From Melastoma dodecandrum (Eukaryota; Streptophyta; Magnoliopsida; Myrtales; Melastomataceae), in the NCBI GenBank assembly GCA_029817715.1, contig JARUPY010000190.1, forward strand, positions 1,426,001-1,490,000: a DNA stretch of 64,000 nucleotides, read 5' to 3'. Shown here in pieces: positions 45,714-57,016 of the stretch. Within the stretch, counting starts at the first letter, position 1; each line of letters starts with the position of its first letter. The position numbers and the translations under genes are program-made. The notes under the pieces are model-generated. The model was not told the origin of the DNA, made no database searches, and saw nothing but the letters and a program-made list of their open reading frames with translations.

Positions 45714-48700
45714 ATGGCTGCAGCTGTTGTGACTGTCCCGGTTGTCGACTTGCTTCGGATTTTGAGCGAAGAAGGCTTCATCACGATGCTCGGTCCTCAA
45801 TGGGGAGTTGAACCTCAACTCCAAGAGATCCACGACCTCTTGTCTTCCGTTCAGGGGGTCTTGCCCGAGGCAGAAAGGAAGTTCCCGTATAGCTTTGAGC
45901 TGCAGGTTAGGATTAGAGAGCTTAAGGATGCCGTTTATGACGCGGAGGACCTGCTCGAGGATCTGTCCTTGGAGGAACCCTTGCGGCTGCAGGATGGAAA
46001 GCTACGCCGCCTCTTCCGGCATGTAGAAAGTTGTTGGTTCCGATGGAGGATGCGCTGGGAGCTTCGGGCCATCGCAGGGCGTCTTCGAGGTCTGATAGAT
46101 CCAGTTATCAGCATCATTCGTAGCATTCCGGCCGAGGTTCAGGGGGTCCTGGAAGCGTGCGAGATCCCGTTCATCGGGAGAGTCAACGAGAAGGGAAAGC
46201 TTATCAGGTTCCTATTGTATAGAGGCTCGGAAGTTAATTCCGTTGTGGCAGTATACGGCTTTCCGGGGTATGGGAAAACCGCACTTGTTAAGGAGGTGAT
46301 GAAGGATTCAAGGGTGAGTTGGTATTTTGATGTTAAAATCTGGGTGAATGTGTCTGGTCCGTTTGACACGAACAGGGTGGCACAGGAAATCATAGGTAGT
46401 CTACGGGAAGAGGAAGATGAGGAAGAGGGGGAGGTGTTTGGATGGGAGCAGTCAATTCATCTGTTAGCGAGGCTTCTCGATGATACCAAGAGGTACCTCT
46501 TCGTTCTCGACAATGTGTCTTTCAGAGATTCGGTTTCAGATGGGCGGTGGTTACGCTTCAGGAGTTTGCTGGAGGGAGGAGTTGCCAGTGGGAGCAAAAT
46601 CCTCATCACGACGGTTTCAGACATTAGGGCGTGGACTAAGACATCATGTGTTTATATCTTACCGATGGATGGGGAAGACGCAGTCGTATTACTATGGGAA
46701 ACAGCTTCACTGGGAAGGGAGGGATATCATAATTTATTCAACAACCCTGCAATCCTTCAAATCGCGGGAGATATGATTGATGAATGCAGGGGGAATCCGA
46801 GGATGATAAAGACAGAGGGAGGTTTCTTGTCCCTCCAACCTCCTGCTATTGAGGATTGGAGACGTCTTCAAGACTGGCCACGTGGCTCAAATGAATTCGC
46901 TCTTTTGGTTCGTGGAGGTTATCCGTACGCTGATTTAACAAGTCGGACAGGGAAGAGTTACATCAATCTTCCCCCAAGGATTAAACAGTGCTTCGCCCTC
47001 TGTTACTTGTTCCCAAGCGGTCACCCCATCAACACTCATACCCTGGCCCAGCTCTGGATCTCCCTTGGATTTATCCATAACAACCATGACGAAGATGACC
47101 GTCTGCCATTGGAGGATATCGCCTACCATTACTTGGACGTACTTCTCCGGGAAGAGCTGTTCCGAGTTAAGAAATACGATATCTTTGGGAAGGTAAAATC
47201 TGTCACTCTGCATCCCCATGCCCAAGAATTGGCTCCTTCCATCGCTGGTTGGGAATCTCTGGCTTACCCTGTTGATTTATGGATGGATTACCATGCGCGA
47301 CAATATGCTCGACATCGATCAATTATAGATTATATGAAACCTATACGGCACAACAATTTCCCATACGACAAGCTGCGAACCTTTCTTCATTTCGAGGAAG
47401 ACCGTAACAAACTGAAGCAAATATACTACAGTCTCATCTCCATACTAAACCCCAAGAGAAACAGGGTGCGTGTGTTGGATCTCCATGATGTGAAGGCAGA
47501 TGTCTTGCCAGAAGGTGTTTGGAAGCTGAAGCATCTGAGATACCTCGATCTCTCTAGCAACAGCACGCTCCAAATGCTTCCTCCAGTGATCATCCGACTG
47601 CTGAACTTGCAGACCCTCAAGCTCTCGGGTTGCTCTTCCCTCATGGAATTGCCCCGTGAAATAAGTAACTTGTCCGCTCTCAGGCATCTCTACATTGACG
47701 GCTGCTGGAAATTGTCTCTCATTCCAAGGGGACTCTGCGACTTGAAATGCCTCAACATACTCACTGACTTCATCTTGCCTCCTGATGATTCAAGAAAAAA
47801 AGCCGATTCCGCTGGCCTCACTGACCTTTGTAAGCTGAACGATCTCAGAGGAAGCCTCGAAATCAGAATACTGGGATATTATGATGAAGAGCTCATGGAC
47901 GAAGGATGGGAAGGATTGCTGGATAAGAAAAGTTATTTAAAGTCTGTTGAACTCCGATTCATGAATTTACCAACAGATACATCGTTATTAGAGAAGCTCC
48001 AGCCGCACCCGAATCTGAAAGGACTGAGAATCTATGGCTACGGGGGTTCCCAATATCCCGAATGGATGACTCGACTCTCGACTCATTTGCCAAATCTAGT
48101 TGAGATAGCGCTGATTGGATGCGAAAGTTGCATGTATCTGCCCCTGTTTGACCATCTGCCTCATCTAAAGAAGTTGACAATTCAAGGGCTGCCAGATCTC
48201 GAACATATGGAGTCAGGTTCAGGACAAAGCTTGTCGGGGGATGCCAATCGTGCACAGCCTTTCGGAAACCTCTCATCATTATGCATCAAGGACTGCCCTA
48301 AGTTGAATTCCCTGCCGATGATCCCACGTCTCATGAAGCTGACTCTGGAGAATGTAAGTGAAGAGTTATTCGGGCATCCTTGTCAACTTCCTAACATGAA
48401 GATTTTACGTCTGGAAAACATTGAGCTTCTCGATCACTTGACGGAGGAATGGCTTCTAGGTCTTACCAGTCTCAAGGAACTTCACATTCGAAGCTGCCAT
48501 TCTCTAGTCTCTTTCTTGCCGGGAATCAGTCTTCTCAGGAAGCTCGAAACGCTCTCCATCTGGAACTGTAAAGAGCTTGATCTGTCCAAGAATGAGCAGG
48601 GTAATGTGGCGATTAAACTACAACACTTGAAAAGCCTGACGATTTACAAAGCCTCGAAACTGGAGAATCTTCCGGACTGGCTATCGCATGTTGCTACTCT

Positions 48701-48911
48701 GAAATTTCTCTGCATAAGATCATGCCCGAGTCTGGTGGTGCTACCCGAGTGGATTAAGAACCTCAAGTCGTTCGAACTGATTCACTGCCCTCAATTGAAA
48801 ACTTTGCCAGCCGGGATGCCCGAATCCAGTGATGACTACGGCTGGAAGATGAACATCATAGGCTGCCCGCTTTTGCAAACAGGAAGGATAAAGCCCTCTT
48901 GCAAGCTCTGA
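45714..48911 (+). CDS. Intact CC-NB-LRR (CNL) resistance-type protein, 1065 aa
   Basis: Single exon. Residues 1-150: Rx-type coiled coil with VYDAEDLLED at 74-83. NB-ARC follows: P-loop GFPGYGKT (182-189), RNBS-A YFDVKIWVNVS, kinase-2 YLFVLDNVS (261-269), RNBS-B GSKILITT (293-300), a weak GLPL site reading GNPR (360-363), RNBS-D LPPRIKQCFALCYLFP (419-434), and LHP (499-501) where MHD is expected. About 15 leucine-rich repeats occupy 560-1050. In family terms it is an intracellular immune receptor. The second kinase-2 aspartate is asparagine and MHD and GLPL are altered, so switch chemistry may differ from canonical CNLs. The start matches the broken copy and gives a full coiled coil. It is the only intact NLR of three in the window. 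Confidence 0.96.
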   Translation: MAAAVVTVPVVDLLRILSEEGFITMLGPQWGVEPQLQEIHDLLSSVQGVLPEAERKFPYSFELQVRIRELKDAVYDAEDLLEDLSLEEPLRLQDGKLRRLFRHVESCWFRWRMRWELRAIAGRLRGLIDPVISIIRSIPAEVQGVLEACEIPFIGRVNEKGKLIRFLLYRGSEVNSVVAVYGFPGYGKTALVKEVMKDSRVSWYFDVKIWVNVSGPFDTNRVAQEIIGSLREEEDEEEGEVFGWEQSIHLLARLLDDTKRYLFVLDNVSFRDSVSDGRWLRFRSLLEGGVASGSKILITTVSDIRAWTKTSCVYILPMDGEDAVVLLWETASLGREGYHNLFNNPAILQIAGDMIDECRGNPRMIKTEGGFLSLQPPAIEDWRRLQDWPRGSNEFALLVRGGYPYADLTSRTGKSYINLPPRIKQCFALCYLFPSGHPINTHTLAQLWISLGFIHNNHDEDDRLPLEDIAYHYLDVLLREELFRVKKYDIFGKVKSVTLHPHAQELAPSIAGWESLAYPVDLWMDYHARQYARHRSIIDYMKPIRHNNFPYDKLRTFLHFEEDRNKLKQIYYSLISILNPKRNRVRVLDLHDVKADVLPEGVWKLKHLRYLDLSSNSTLQMLPPVIIRLLNLQTLKLSGCSSLMELPREISNLSALRHLYIDGCWKLSLIPRGLCDLKCLNILTDFILPPDDSRKKADSAGLTDLCKLNDLRGSLEIRILGYYDEELMDEGWEGLLDKKSYLKSVELRFMNLPTDTSLLEKLQPHPNLKGLRIYGYGGSQYPEWMTRLSTHLPNLVEIALIGCESCMYLPLFDHLPHLKKLTIQGLPDLEHMESGSGQSLSGDANRAQPFGNLSSLCIKDCPKLNSLPMIPRLMKLTLENVSEELFGHPCQLPNMKILRLENIELLDHLTEEWLLGLTSLKELHIRSCHSLVSFLPGISLLRKLETLSIWNCKELDLSKNEQGNVAIKLQHLKSLTIYKASKLENLPDWLSHVATLKFLCIRSCPSLVVLPEWIKNLKSFELIHCPQLKTLPAGMPESSDDYGWKMNIIGCPLLQTGRIKPSCKL

Positions 48912-49970
48912 AGAGACAACCAAATGAAGTCTGAAAATCAAAGGACTTGTTATGCTTGTATTCGTGAAAACAAACCATGCCTGGATGTTCCTTAATTGGA
49001 TTTGTGCAAACTGATCATAAATAGACAATTTCTTACTTCATCTCAGTTATTGGCCGTAGGCCACCAACTTCAGATTTCTCACTCGCCTACACCATGACCT
49101 TTGGAGTCCTTATCCTATCCACTCACAGAAAGGAATGTAACTAGAAACTCACCATCTCTGTCTCGGAATCACGAGCTGAAAGAGAGGGTTAGATCCAATG
49201 GGAATCACGGCCTCTTCCGCAATCAATCAGGAGATAGTCGGAGAAAATCAACCCGGAACAGTTTGCAGTCCATATCCAATATAAGAGCTCAATTCTTCAA
49301 AGGATGAGCAAGGCAATGCCATGATGGAACTCCAAAGTCTAAAAAGCCTGAAGTTCATTGCAGAGTGCCTATACTCTGAGATTCATAAGATCCAGTCTGA
49401 GCCTCCCAGCACCTCAGCTAGCATCATTGCCCGAAGGTACACATCACTGACAGTTGTTGGCTGCACTATCCCAGGAGAGTCCAAAAATGGAACAACAACA
49501 GAGAAGGGAATCGAAGAGGAGCCTCTCACATGCTCTAATAAACAGATTCATTCAACCATTTACAAAACAAAAGGAGTGATGGGATTTGTTTAAGCTTTTT
49601 CATTTTTTGAAAAGAAAAGCCAAATTCTCCCGAGGCTAAGATTTTTGTCGAATGAAATTAAATTAATGCAAACTATTTTTGGCTACCACAAGCATCGCTT
49701 CAAAGACCATACACCAACCGCTCATAAATTTGGAAATGCAAGAGAGGACTAAAAACTATGGGAAGCTACTTCTTCGACCGTTGATATTAGTAGCCCGATA
49801 AGACAGAGAAGAGCAAGCCTGAATTTTTTAAAGATATTGCAATATAACATCTCACGAAATATCAGTACTCTGTCTTGAGTACTCCATCGATGAGGCCGAA
49901 TTCCATAGCCTGCATAGCATGCCACAGGAAGGAACATATCAAGAACGAGAGAAACAAAGAATAATAAGAA
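48912..49970 (+). repeat. NLR 3' flank with empty insertion site
   Basis: Contiguous version of the flank split in copy 1: 48912-49123 equals 12203-12414 and 49119 on equals 25549 on. 49458-49960 equals 1-470. It holds the uninterrupted CCACT target near 49120. Confidence 0.9.
49321..49593 (+). CDS. Small hypothetical frame in NLR flank
   Basis: A 90-codon frame starting MMELQSLKSLKFIAECLYSE. The same start is kept at 25753, but the two frames diverge after RRYTSL because the 25.8-kb copy lacks the middle. Part of it lies at 1-150. I do not recognise a family. It may be a leftover exon carried with the NLR block rather than a gene. Confidence 0.3.
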   Translation: MMELQSLKSLKFIAECLYSEIHKIQSEPPSTSASIIARRYTSLTVVGCTIPGESKNGTTTEKGIEEEPLTCSNKQIHSTIYKTKGVMGFV

Positions 49971-51726
49971 GAAAGATTGTAATCAATTATTACAAAAAAA
50001 ACGTAAGGATGATTGATTGCAGAGGTGATAACAATAATAAGAAGAAAGAAAACGTATGGTGGTTGTCTGAGAGATTTTGAAAGACGCGGCAGGTTTTGGG
50101 AGAAAATCTAAGGAGATTTGGAAGAAAAGAAGTGTGATCAGATCCCAAAAAACCAAAACAAAAGATTGGGTTTTGCTTCTGAAAATTTTTTATTTCTGTC
50201 GATCCAAGAGCCTAGCACCTAAGGGATTGTCGAGAAGTTCGTGATCGTGTGTGCGTGGATACCGCTAGAGGAGTCACGCTTGGGACTCTTGCTCGTTCGC
50301 GACCGTGTTTCGTTTTTACCGGAATTTCAAGGTATGTTTCTGGGTAAGGATTGTATATGTTCATATAATATAATATACGTACCAAGATCCTTTTTATTTA
50401 TCTAAATTTTATACCGAGATCCTTATTATTTTGGGCATAACAAAATATAATTTTATTGCTTCCGCTAGCCTGAAATCTAACACCTTGTCTTGGTTGAATC
50501 GTATATTATATTTGAATTTTACCAAATTTTAACGAAATTATTGTCTATCTAAAGATTTTAAGATTTTGTTTAATATATTTCGTCTAATTAAGGTAATCTT
50601 ATAAAATCTCAAAGATGAGATTTTGTTTTATTCTGAAAGATTATATTTATGCTCATAATTATTTTAGACGAAACAAATTAAAAAACAATTATCGAAAGGG
50701 CAATTATTTAAATTTTTAAATATAGTTAGATTGCCCCCAAGGTTCGAGCAAGAATGAGGATCACTTCAAGCAACCCCCACCCCCAGGTTCCAGACCTAGG
50801 AGTAAATTTTCCAAAAAAAAAAAAAACCTTCGGCAGAAGTGGAACTGTGGGGTCGCCGGAGAGAGCAAATTTGGAAATCAAATTACAATTATTTACTAAT
50901 TAATTTATGTAAATAATTTACATTATTTATGAGAGGTTTTCAAATTTGTGGGCAAAATATGATTTAGAACCTACAGAATATCTAATCTACCAATATCTAA
51001 TTTACAGAATATGATTAGAAGTTATTAAAATAATAAATAATGTTAAAATCCTACGTATACTAAATTGGACAGAGAAATAGTACATTTGAATCCCCTTTAA
51101 GATTTTAGAATTATTGACCGACCATCAAATGGTCTAAAAGGAAATAAATCTAGAAATATGATATGATTTATTTCTCAGCCGATTGAAATTAATTAAACTA
51201 TTAATTCCAAAGTTTAAAGACTGGAAATAATAATAATATTATTATCTTTGTAATAAGGTCGGCAGAAAGGGAATATTATGCCCCATTAAATACTTTAAAG
51301 GTGAGACATTATACAATTCAAAATCCCCTAAATATTACGTCGATATTTTAAAATAAAGGCCTCCATTAATGTTTATTATAATAGTCAGATTTTTCCCATG
51401 AGTCGGTACAGCTTAGTTGTGGCCTTCTGATAGAACATCTATAATTTATTCTAAATGATCAATGGGTTGACTTAACTTAATTTAGTTGACTTGTTTAGCT
51501 CAGATAATGTCAACTTTTTTAGGGGCAAGTGTTGAGTTTAAGAGTTAGTAGACTCAACGTGAAAATACCGAATGTCACACAGATAATTGTTATTGGCGAG
51601 TTAAGGCCTACTTGTTTCGTGTGGTGTGTAAGTACAGCTCAGCTGTATGCATACTTTATGTTTCGAGATTTCGGTCCCACTAGGAATTATTAAGCAACAA
51701 ATTCCCGATTTCAACAGAGGCGGCTG

Positions 51727-52272
51727 TTGTTTTCGAATAAAATAGTGGTGGAGGGTAACCCAGTTGGGCCACATGTACTCAAGATGATAAGGTACATTGA
51801 GATGCTCGAGAGCTTGGGATCCAAGCTGGACCAAGACTTAGCAGTTGACCTGGTTTTGTCCTCACTCCCACCATCATTTTCTCAATTTGTGTTGAACTTC
51901 AACATGAACAGTATGGACAAGAGTTTGACTGATCTGATGGCAATGCTGAAGACTGCTGAGAAGGACATGAAGGTGAATCCTTCATCACGAGCAATGATGG
52001 TCAGAAAGACATACAAGCGCCCTGGCACCGGGAAATTCAATCCCAAAGCTAAAGTAGTTAAGAACGCTGGACCTCCAGCTCAAAAGAAGCTTAAGAAAGG
52101 GCAGCAGGTGCCCCAGTATGATGAGAAGGAAGCTATATGCTTTCATTGTGGCAAGAAAGGCCATTGTAAGAAGAATTGCGTCCAACTCATGAAGAAGAAC
52201 GCCAGTGGAGCGGATGCTTCAGGTATTTTTGGATTGAATGCAATCTTTATGTTTCTTCATCATGGGTCATAG
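51727..52272 (+). pseudogene. copia B gag
   Basis: UBN2-type gag segment and knuckle CFHCGKKGHCKKNC. It ends at the same stop (FLHHGS) as copy A, with protease in another frame. Confidence 0.9.
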
Positions 52273-53890
52273 ACTCCGGAAGTAGTTCTCACATTTATGC
52301 GAACTTGCAGGTTCTAAGAAACTGCAGACGGCTGTCCAAGGGCGAGATGGACCTACGAGTGGCAAATGAAGCTAGAGTTGCTGCATTAGCTGTAGGGACG
52401 TATGCAATAAAATTGCCCAGTGGATTTAATTAAATTTGGAGAACTATTATTTCGTTCCTAGTTTTTCCAAGAACATCATTTCGGTGTCGTGTTTAGACGC
52501 CAAGGGATTTGTATTTGAATTCAAGAACAAGTTGTGTTCCTTTTATTTGGATGTGATGTTCTATGGAAATAGTTCATTGAATAATAGTTTATACGTTCTT
52601 CATTTGAATGAGCCGATTTACTATGTTGAAGGGAAGAAACAGAAAAGGCGTGACTCAAACTTAACATATCTCTGGCACTGTAGACTTGGTCATGTAAACG
52701 AGAAACGCAACGCAAAATTACTAAGTAACGGGTATTTTGACTCTTTTGAGTTAGAGCTCATAGATACATGTGAAGCGTGTTTACAAGGAAAAATGACCAA
52801 GAAGCCATTTACCAAGACAGGTGAAAGGGCCAAGGAACTGCTAGAACTCATACATAGTGATGTGTGTGGACCATTGCCGATTCAAGCCAGAGGAGCGTAT
52901 ACCTACTTCGTGACTTTCACTGACGATTTAAGTAGATATGGATATGTCTACTTAATGAGGCACAAGTCTGAAACTCTTGAAAAGTTTAAAGAGTTTAAGA
53001 ATGAGGTAGAAAATTAACGAGGCCAAAAGATAAAAGCCCTTCGGAGTGATCGAGGCGACGAGTATCTTAGCCAAGAGTTCATTGATTACCTAAAAGAGTG
53101 TGGGATCGTTTCACAATTCACACTTCCTAGAACACCGGAGTGGAATGGTGTTTTAGAAAGGAGGAACCGCACGCTCATGGATATGGTTAGATCAATGATG
53201 AGTCATGTAAGTCTTCCGTTGTCATTTTGGGGTTACGCCTTAGAAACAGCAGCATACATGCTTAACCGAGTTCCAACCAAGTCAGTAGATAAGACTTCTT
53301 ATGAATTATGGTTTGGGAAGAAACCAAACTTGTCTTATCTTAAGATATGGGGCTGTGATGCTTATGTGAAGAATAAGAATTCTGATAAGCTTACGGCAAG
53401 ATACATTAAGTGTATGTTTGTAGGTTATCCCAAGGAAACAAAGGGATACTACTTTTATCTCCCAAATGAGCACAAAGTTATCGTTGCTCGATATGCTACT
53501 TTCTTAGGAAAAGAATTCATTTCTAAAGAGAGTAGTGGGAGAAAAGTAAGTCTTGAAGAAATTTCGGACTCTACAAACAGGTTGGAAAATGAACATTTAG
53601 ATAGGGAATCGGTACCACAAGTACAAGCGATTCCAACTTTTGAAGAAGTTCAAGGAACACAAGATCAACGTAAGTCGACAAGAGTACACCGAGAGCCTAA
53701 TAGATATGGTTGGCTAGTAACCCAACGTGGGGAAGTACTGCTCATCGAGGATGATGAACCGTCGACTTATGAGGAAGCAATCGCTTCAAATGATTCCGAT
53801 AAATGGCTAGAATCCATGAAATTAGAGATGGACTCCATGTATACCAAGCAAGTTTGGGAGTTGGTTGATGCGCCAGTTGGGGTAAAACCC
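52252..53890 (+). pseudogene. copia B protease and integrase
   Basis: WVIDSGSSSHI protease motif; frame lost near 52431; then WHCRLGHVNEKR, CEACLQGKMTKKPFTK and [15 protein letters not shown] stop at 53015-53017 interrupts before the second catalytic aspartate (SDRGDEY), and the core resumes with [14 protein letters not shown]. 53177-53890 runs on through the C-terminal region into the RT start. Copy A lacks the stop at 53015 but has others. Confidence 0.88.
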
Positions 53891-54504
53891 ATAGGTGCAA
53901 GTGGATCTTCAAGAAGAAGATTGATATTGAAGGGAATATAAGTACCTATAAAGCAAGACTTGTGGCCATGGGTTTCACTCAACGTCAAGGAATTGACTAT
54001 GATGAAAAATTTTCACCGGTTGCAATGCTTAAGTTCATTAGAATTCTGCTTGCAATAGTAGCTTACAATGATTACGAGATCAGACAGATGGATGTAAAAA
54101 CCGCTTTCCTGAATGAAGAGTTACAGGAGGAAGTGTTTATGGTACAACCTCCCGGTTTCATTGCATCCAAGAATGCAGATAAAATGTATAAGCTCAAGAG
54201 GTCCATTTATGGGCTAAAGCAAGCATCTCGGAGTTGGAATCTGCGATTTGACGAAGCAGTAAAAGAATTTGGCTATGTCAAGAATGCAGAGGAACGTTGC
54301 GTTTACAAGAAGGTTAGTGGGAGCAAGATTTCGTTCCTAGTGCTGTATGTTGATGATATACTTCTAATAGGAAATTATATCCCTAGCCTAGAGTCTACCA
54401 AGACTTGGCTAGGAAAGTGCTTTTCTATGAAAGATCTTGGGGAAGCGACTTATGTGTTAGGTATGAGATTATACCGAGATAACAAAATAGGTTGCTGGGT
54501 TTGA
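53891..54504 (+). pseudogene. copia B reverse transcriptase
   Basis: A missing base near 53895 breaks the KPIGCKWIFK segment. The frame resumes at GFTQRQGIDYDEKFSPVAML and includes LKQASRSW and YVDDILLIG. It ends at the same IGCWV stop as copy A. Confidence 0.9.
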
Positions 54505-54638
54505 GTTAAAATATGTATATTGACAAAGTGCTGAATAGGTTCAGCATGCAAGATTCCAAGCGATGATTCTTGCCAATATCACGTGGTGTACATCTTTCCA
54601 AGTCTATTTGTCCGAAGACACATGAGGAGAGATGAAGG

Positions 54639-55334
54639 ATGGGCAAGATACCTTATGCATCAGCTATATGGTCCATTATGTATGCCATGATTTCCACTCG
54701 ACCCGATGTCTCGTATGCTTTGAGCATGACAAGTAGATATCAGTCAGATCCTGGAGAGAGTCATTGGACTACAGTAAAGACTATCATCAAGTATCTTAGA
54801 AGAACAAATGGCATGTTCTTAATTTATGGAGGAGACGAGGAGTTAGTTGTCAGATGATATACTGACGCTAGTTTTCAGACAGATCGGGATGATATGAAAT
54901 CGCAGCACGGTTATGTGTTTTACTTAAATGGTGCAGTTGTATGTTGGATGAGTTCTAAGCAGGAGACAGTTGCAGATTCTACAGCTGAGTCTGAGTACAT
55001 TGCAGCTTCCGAAGCGGCAAAGGAAGCTGTGTGGATCAAGAACTTCATAACGGAGCTTGAAGTGGTTCCGAGCATTATTGACCCCGTGACATTATACTAT
55101 GACAACAATGCAGCCATAGCGAAGGCCAAGGAGCCGAGGTCTCACCGACGATCCAAGCACGTACTGCGGAAATATCAAATCCTCCGAGAGATTGTTCAGA
55201 GGGGTGACGTGTTGGTTAGCAGAGTTGATACGAGGGAGAATATCGCGGACCCACTCACGAAGGCCTTACCTCTGCAGAAACATGAGACCCATGTGAGGAG
55301 CCTAGGACTTCGAGTCCATAGTGCTTGGCAATAG
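54639..55334 (+). pseudogene. copia B RNase H, with C-terminus
   Basis: SIMYAMISTRPDVSYALSMT, the shared stop before YTDASF, TVADSTAESEYIAASEAAKE, and the C-terminal RENIADPLTKALPLQKHE. It ends 15 bases before the 3' LTR, the normal layout for copia. Confidence 0.9.
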
Positions 55335-55348
55335 TGCAAGTGTGAGAT

Positions 55349-57016
55349 TGTTAGTGTGTGCACGTATCTGCCAAGACACTTTAATGTATTTGTGGATAAA
55401 TAATTAATAAAGCGAGTATTTGTCATTGATTATTTTACTTTTATGCACGTAAAATTATTAATGATAAAGTCCCACAGATTATTAAGTATATTAATCTGAA
55501 ATAGTCCGTGATCGGATAGATGTTTAGAAGGGACATGGACATCTAGATCATCGCTAAGTATAACTGAGGTCAAGATAGACCAAGGGATAGTGTACCCAAG
55601 TTATACTTAGGGGTACCCTAAGATTAGAGATACTGGACACGACCCGATTAAGAGAATTTCACATATTAAACATCATTGGTCAATCCTCTTTATGGATGAG
55701 TGTAACCGATCTTTTGACATGAGACCTTCATTTATTCTATGCGTGGAGTTTGCGCACTTTGACGTCGTTAAAAGCAGTCTTTAACTGGATTGTGAGTAAT
55801 GCGATTGTTGAGTGTGTGACAAAGCATAGAGAGAATAGTTTTGAGTCAATATAGGATTCATCGCTCTCTTGGATTAGAGATTTGACATCTAGGCCACTTG
55901 ATAGAGATATTAGTGACTCTAAAAATCCATGGCCGTTGGAGGAATGTTTTACATTCAAGAGAGTCTATTATATCTTGGTAATAAAGTAAAATAATTAATT
56001 CGGTGATAATGTATTTTGTGCCAAATTAATTGGGATGTCAGTTAGATGAAGAGATTGAATTATATGGTAATCGGTTCATAGTGGTTTATGATTTATGATC
56101 ATTATTCTAACACGTTGGGTGACTAAAAACAGTTGCTAGACGGTTACCTTAGTTTGCGTATGGATATACCATGCCTTCGTGTTTAGGGCCTAGAGGGTCG
56201 CACGTATAGCACATCGACACGAACATTATATTTTGATTATTTTAGTGAATACTAAAATTAATCATTTTATTTCAGAATTAGAATTAATTGGATTATTAAT
56301 TTATTCTGAAATATCGGAAGCAAATAAAAAAAAGATCAAGATCGAATATGAATTTATTCGAGTCAATGTAAAAGGATATAAAATAAATATTTATTTACTT
56401 ATTTAATATATATATCTTATTAATATATTATTTGATATGTCTTTACATTATTTGATTTTGAAATATTTTAATAAAATCTACCTGCACGTTACATTTTGCA
56501 GATTGTCATCAATTATTAAAAAAAACGTAAGGATGATTGATTGGAGAAGTGATAATAATAATAAGAAGGAAAGAAAACGTATGGTGGTTGTCTGAGAGAT
56601 TTTGAAAGACGGGGCAGGTTTTGGGAGAAAATCTAAGGGAGATTTACAAAAGAGTAGAGTGATTAGATCCCCAGAAAACACCAAAAACAAAAGATTTTTT
56701 TTTGCTTCCGAAAACATTTTATTTTTGTCGATCCAAGATGCTAGCACCTAAGGGATCGTCGAGAAGTTCGTGTTCGTGTGCGTGTGGATATCGCTAGAGG
56801 AATCACGCTTGGGACTCTTGCTCGTTCGCGACCGTGTTTCGTTTTTACCAGAATCTCGAGGTACGTTTCCGGGTAAGGATTATTATATATTTTCTTATAA
56901 TATAATATACGTACCAAGATTCTTTTTTATTTATCGAAATTTTATACCGAGATCCTTGTTATTTTGGGCATAGCAAATTATAATTTTATTTCTTTCGCTG
57001 TGCCTGAAATCTAACA
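55349..57016 (+). repeat. 3' LTR of copia B
   Basis: Starts TGTTAGTG right after a purine-rich AAGTGTGAGAT tract and ends CTAACA; 1668 bases. Its last part matches both 5' LTR remnants. Confidence 0.92.

Larger units (their letters stand above)
49973..57016 (+). mobile_element. Ty1/copia element B, 5' LTR truncated
   Basis: A 5' LTR remnant at 49973-50482 ends CTAACA and corresponds to the last ~550 bases of the 3' LTR (55349-57016). Internal domains are in copia order and more complete than in copy A, reaching the end of RNase H. The left border is fused to the NLR flank at ACAAAG/AATAATAAG without a target duplication. The right border lies in the 57-63 kb repeat. No usable primer site is obvious after the 5' LTR. 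Confidence 0.93.
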
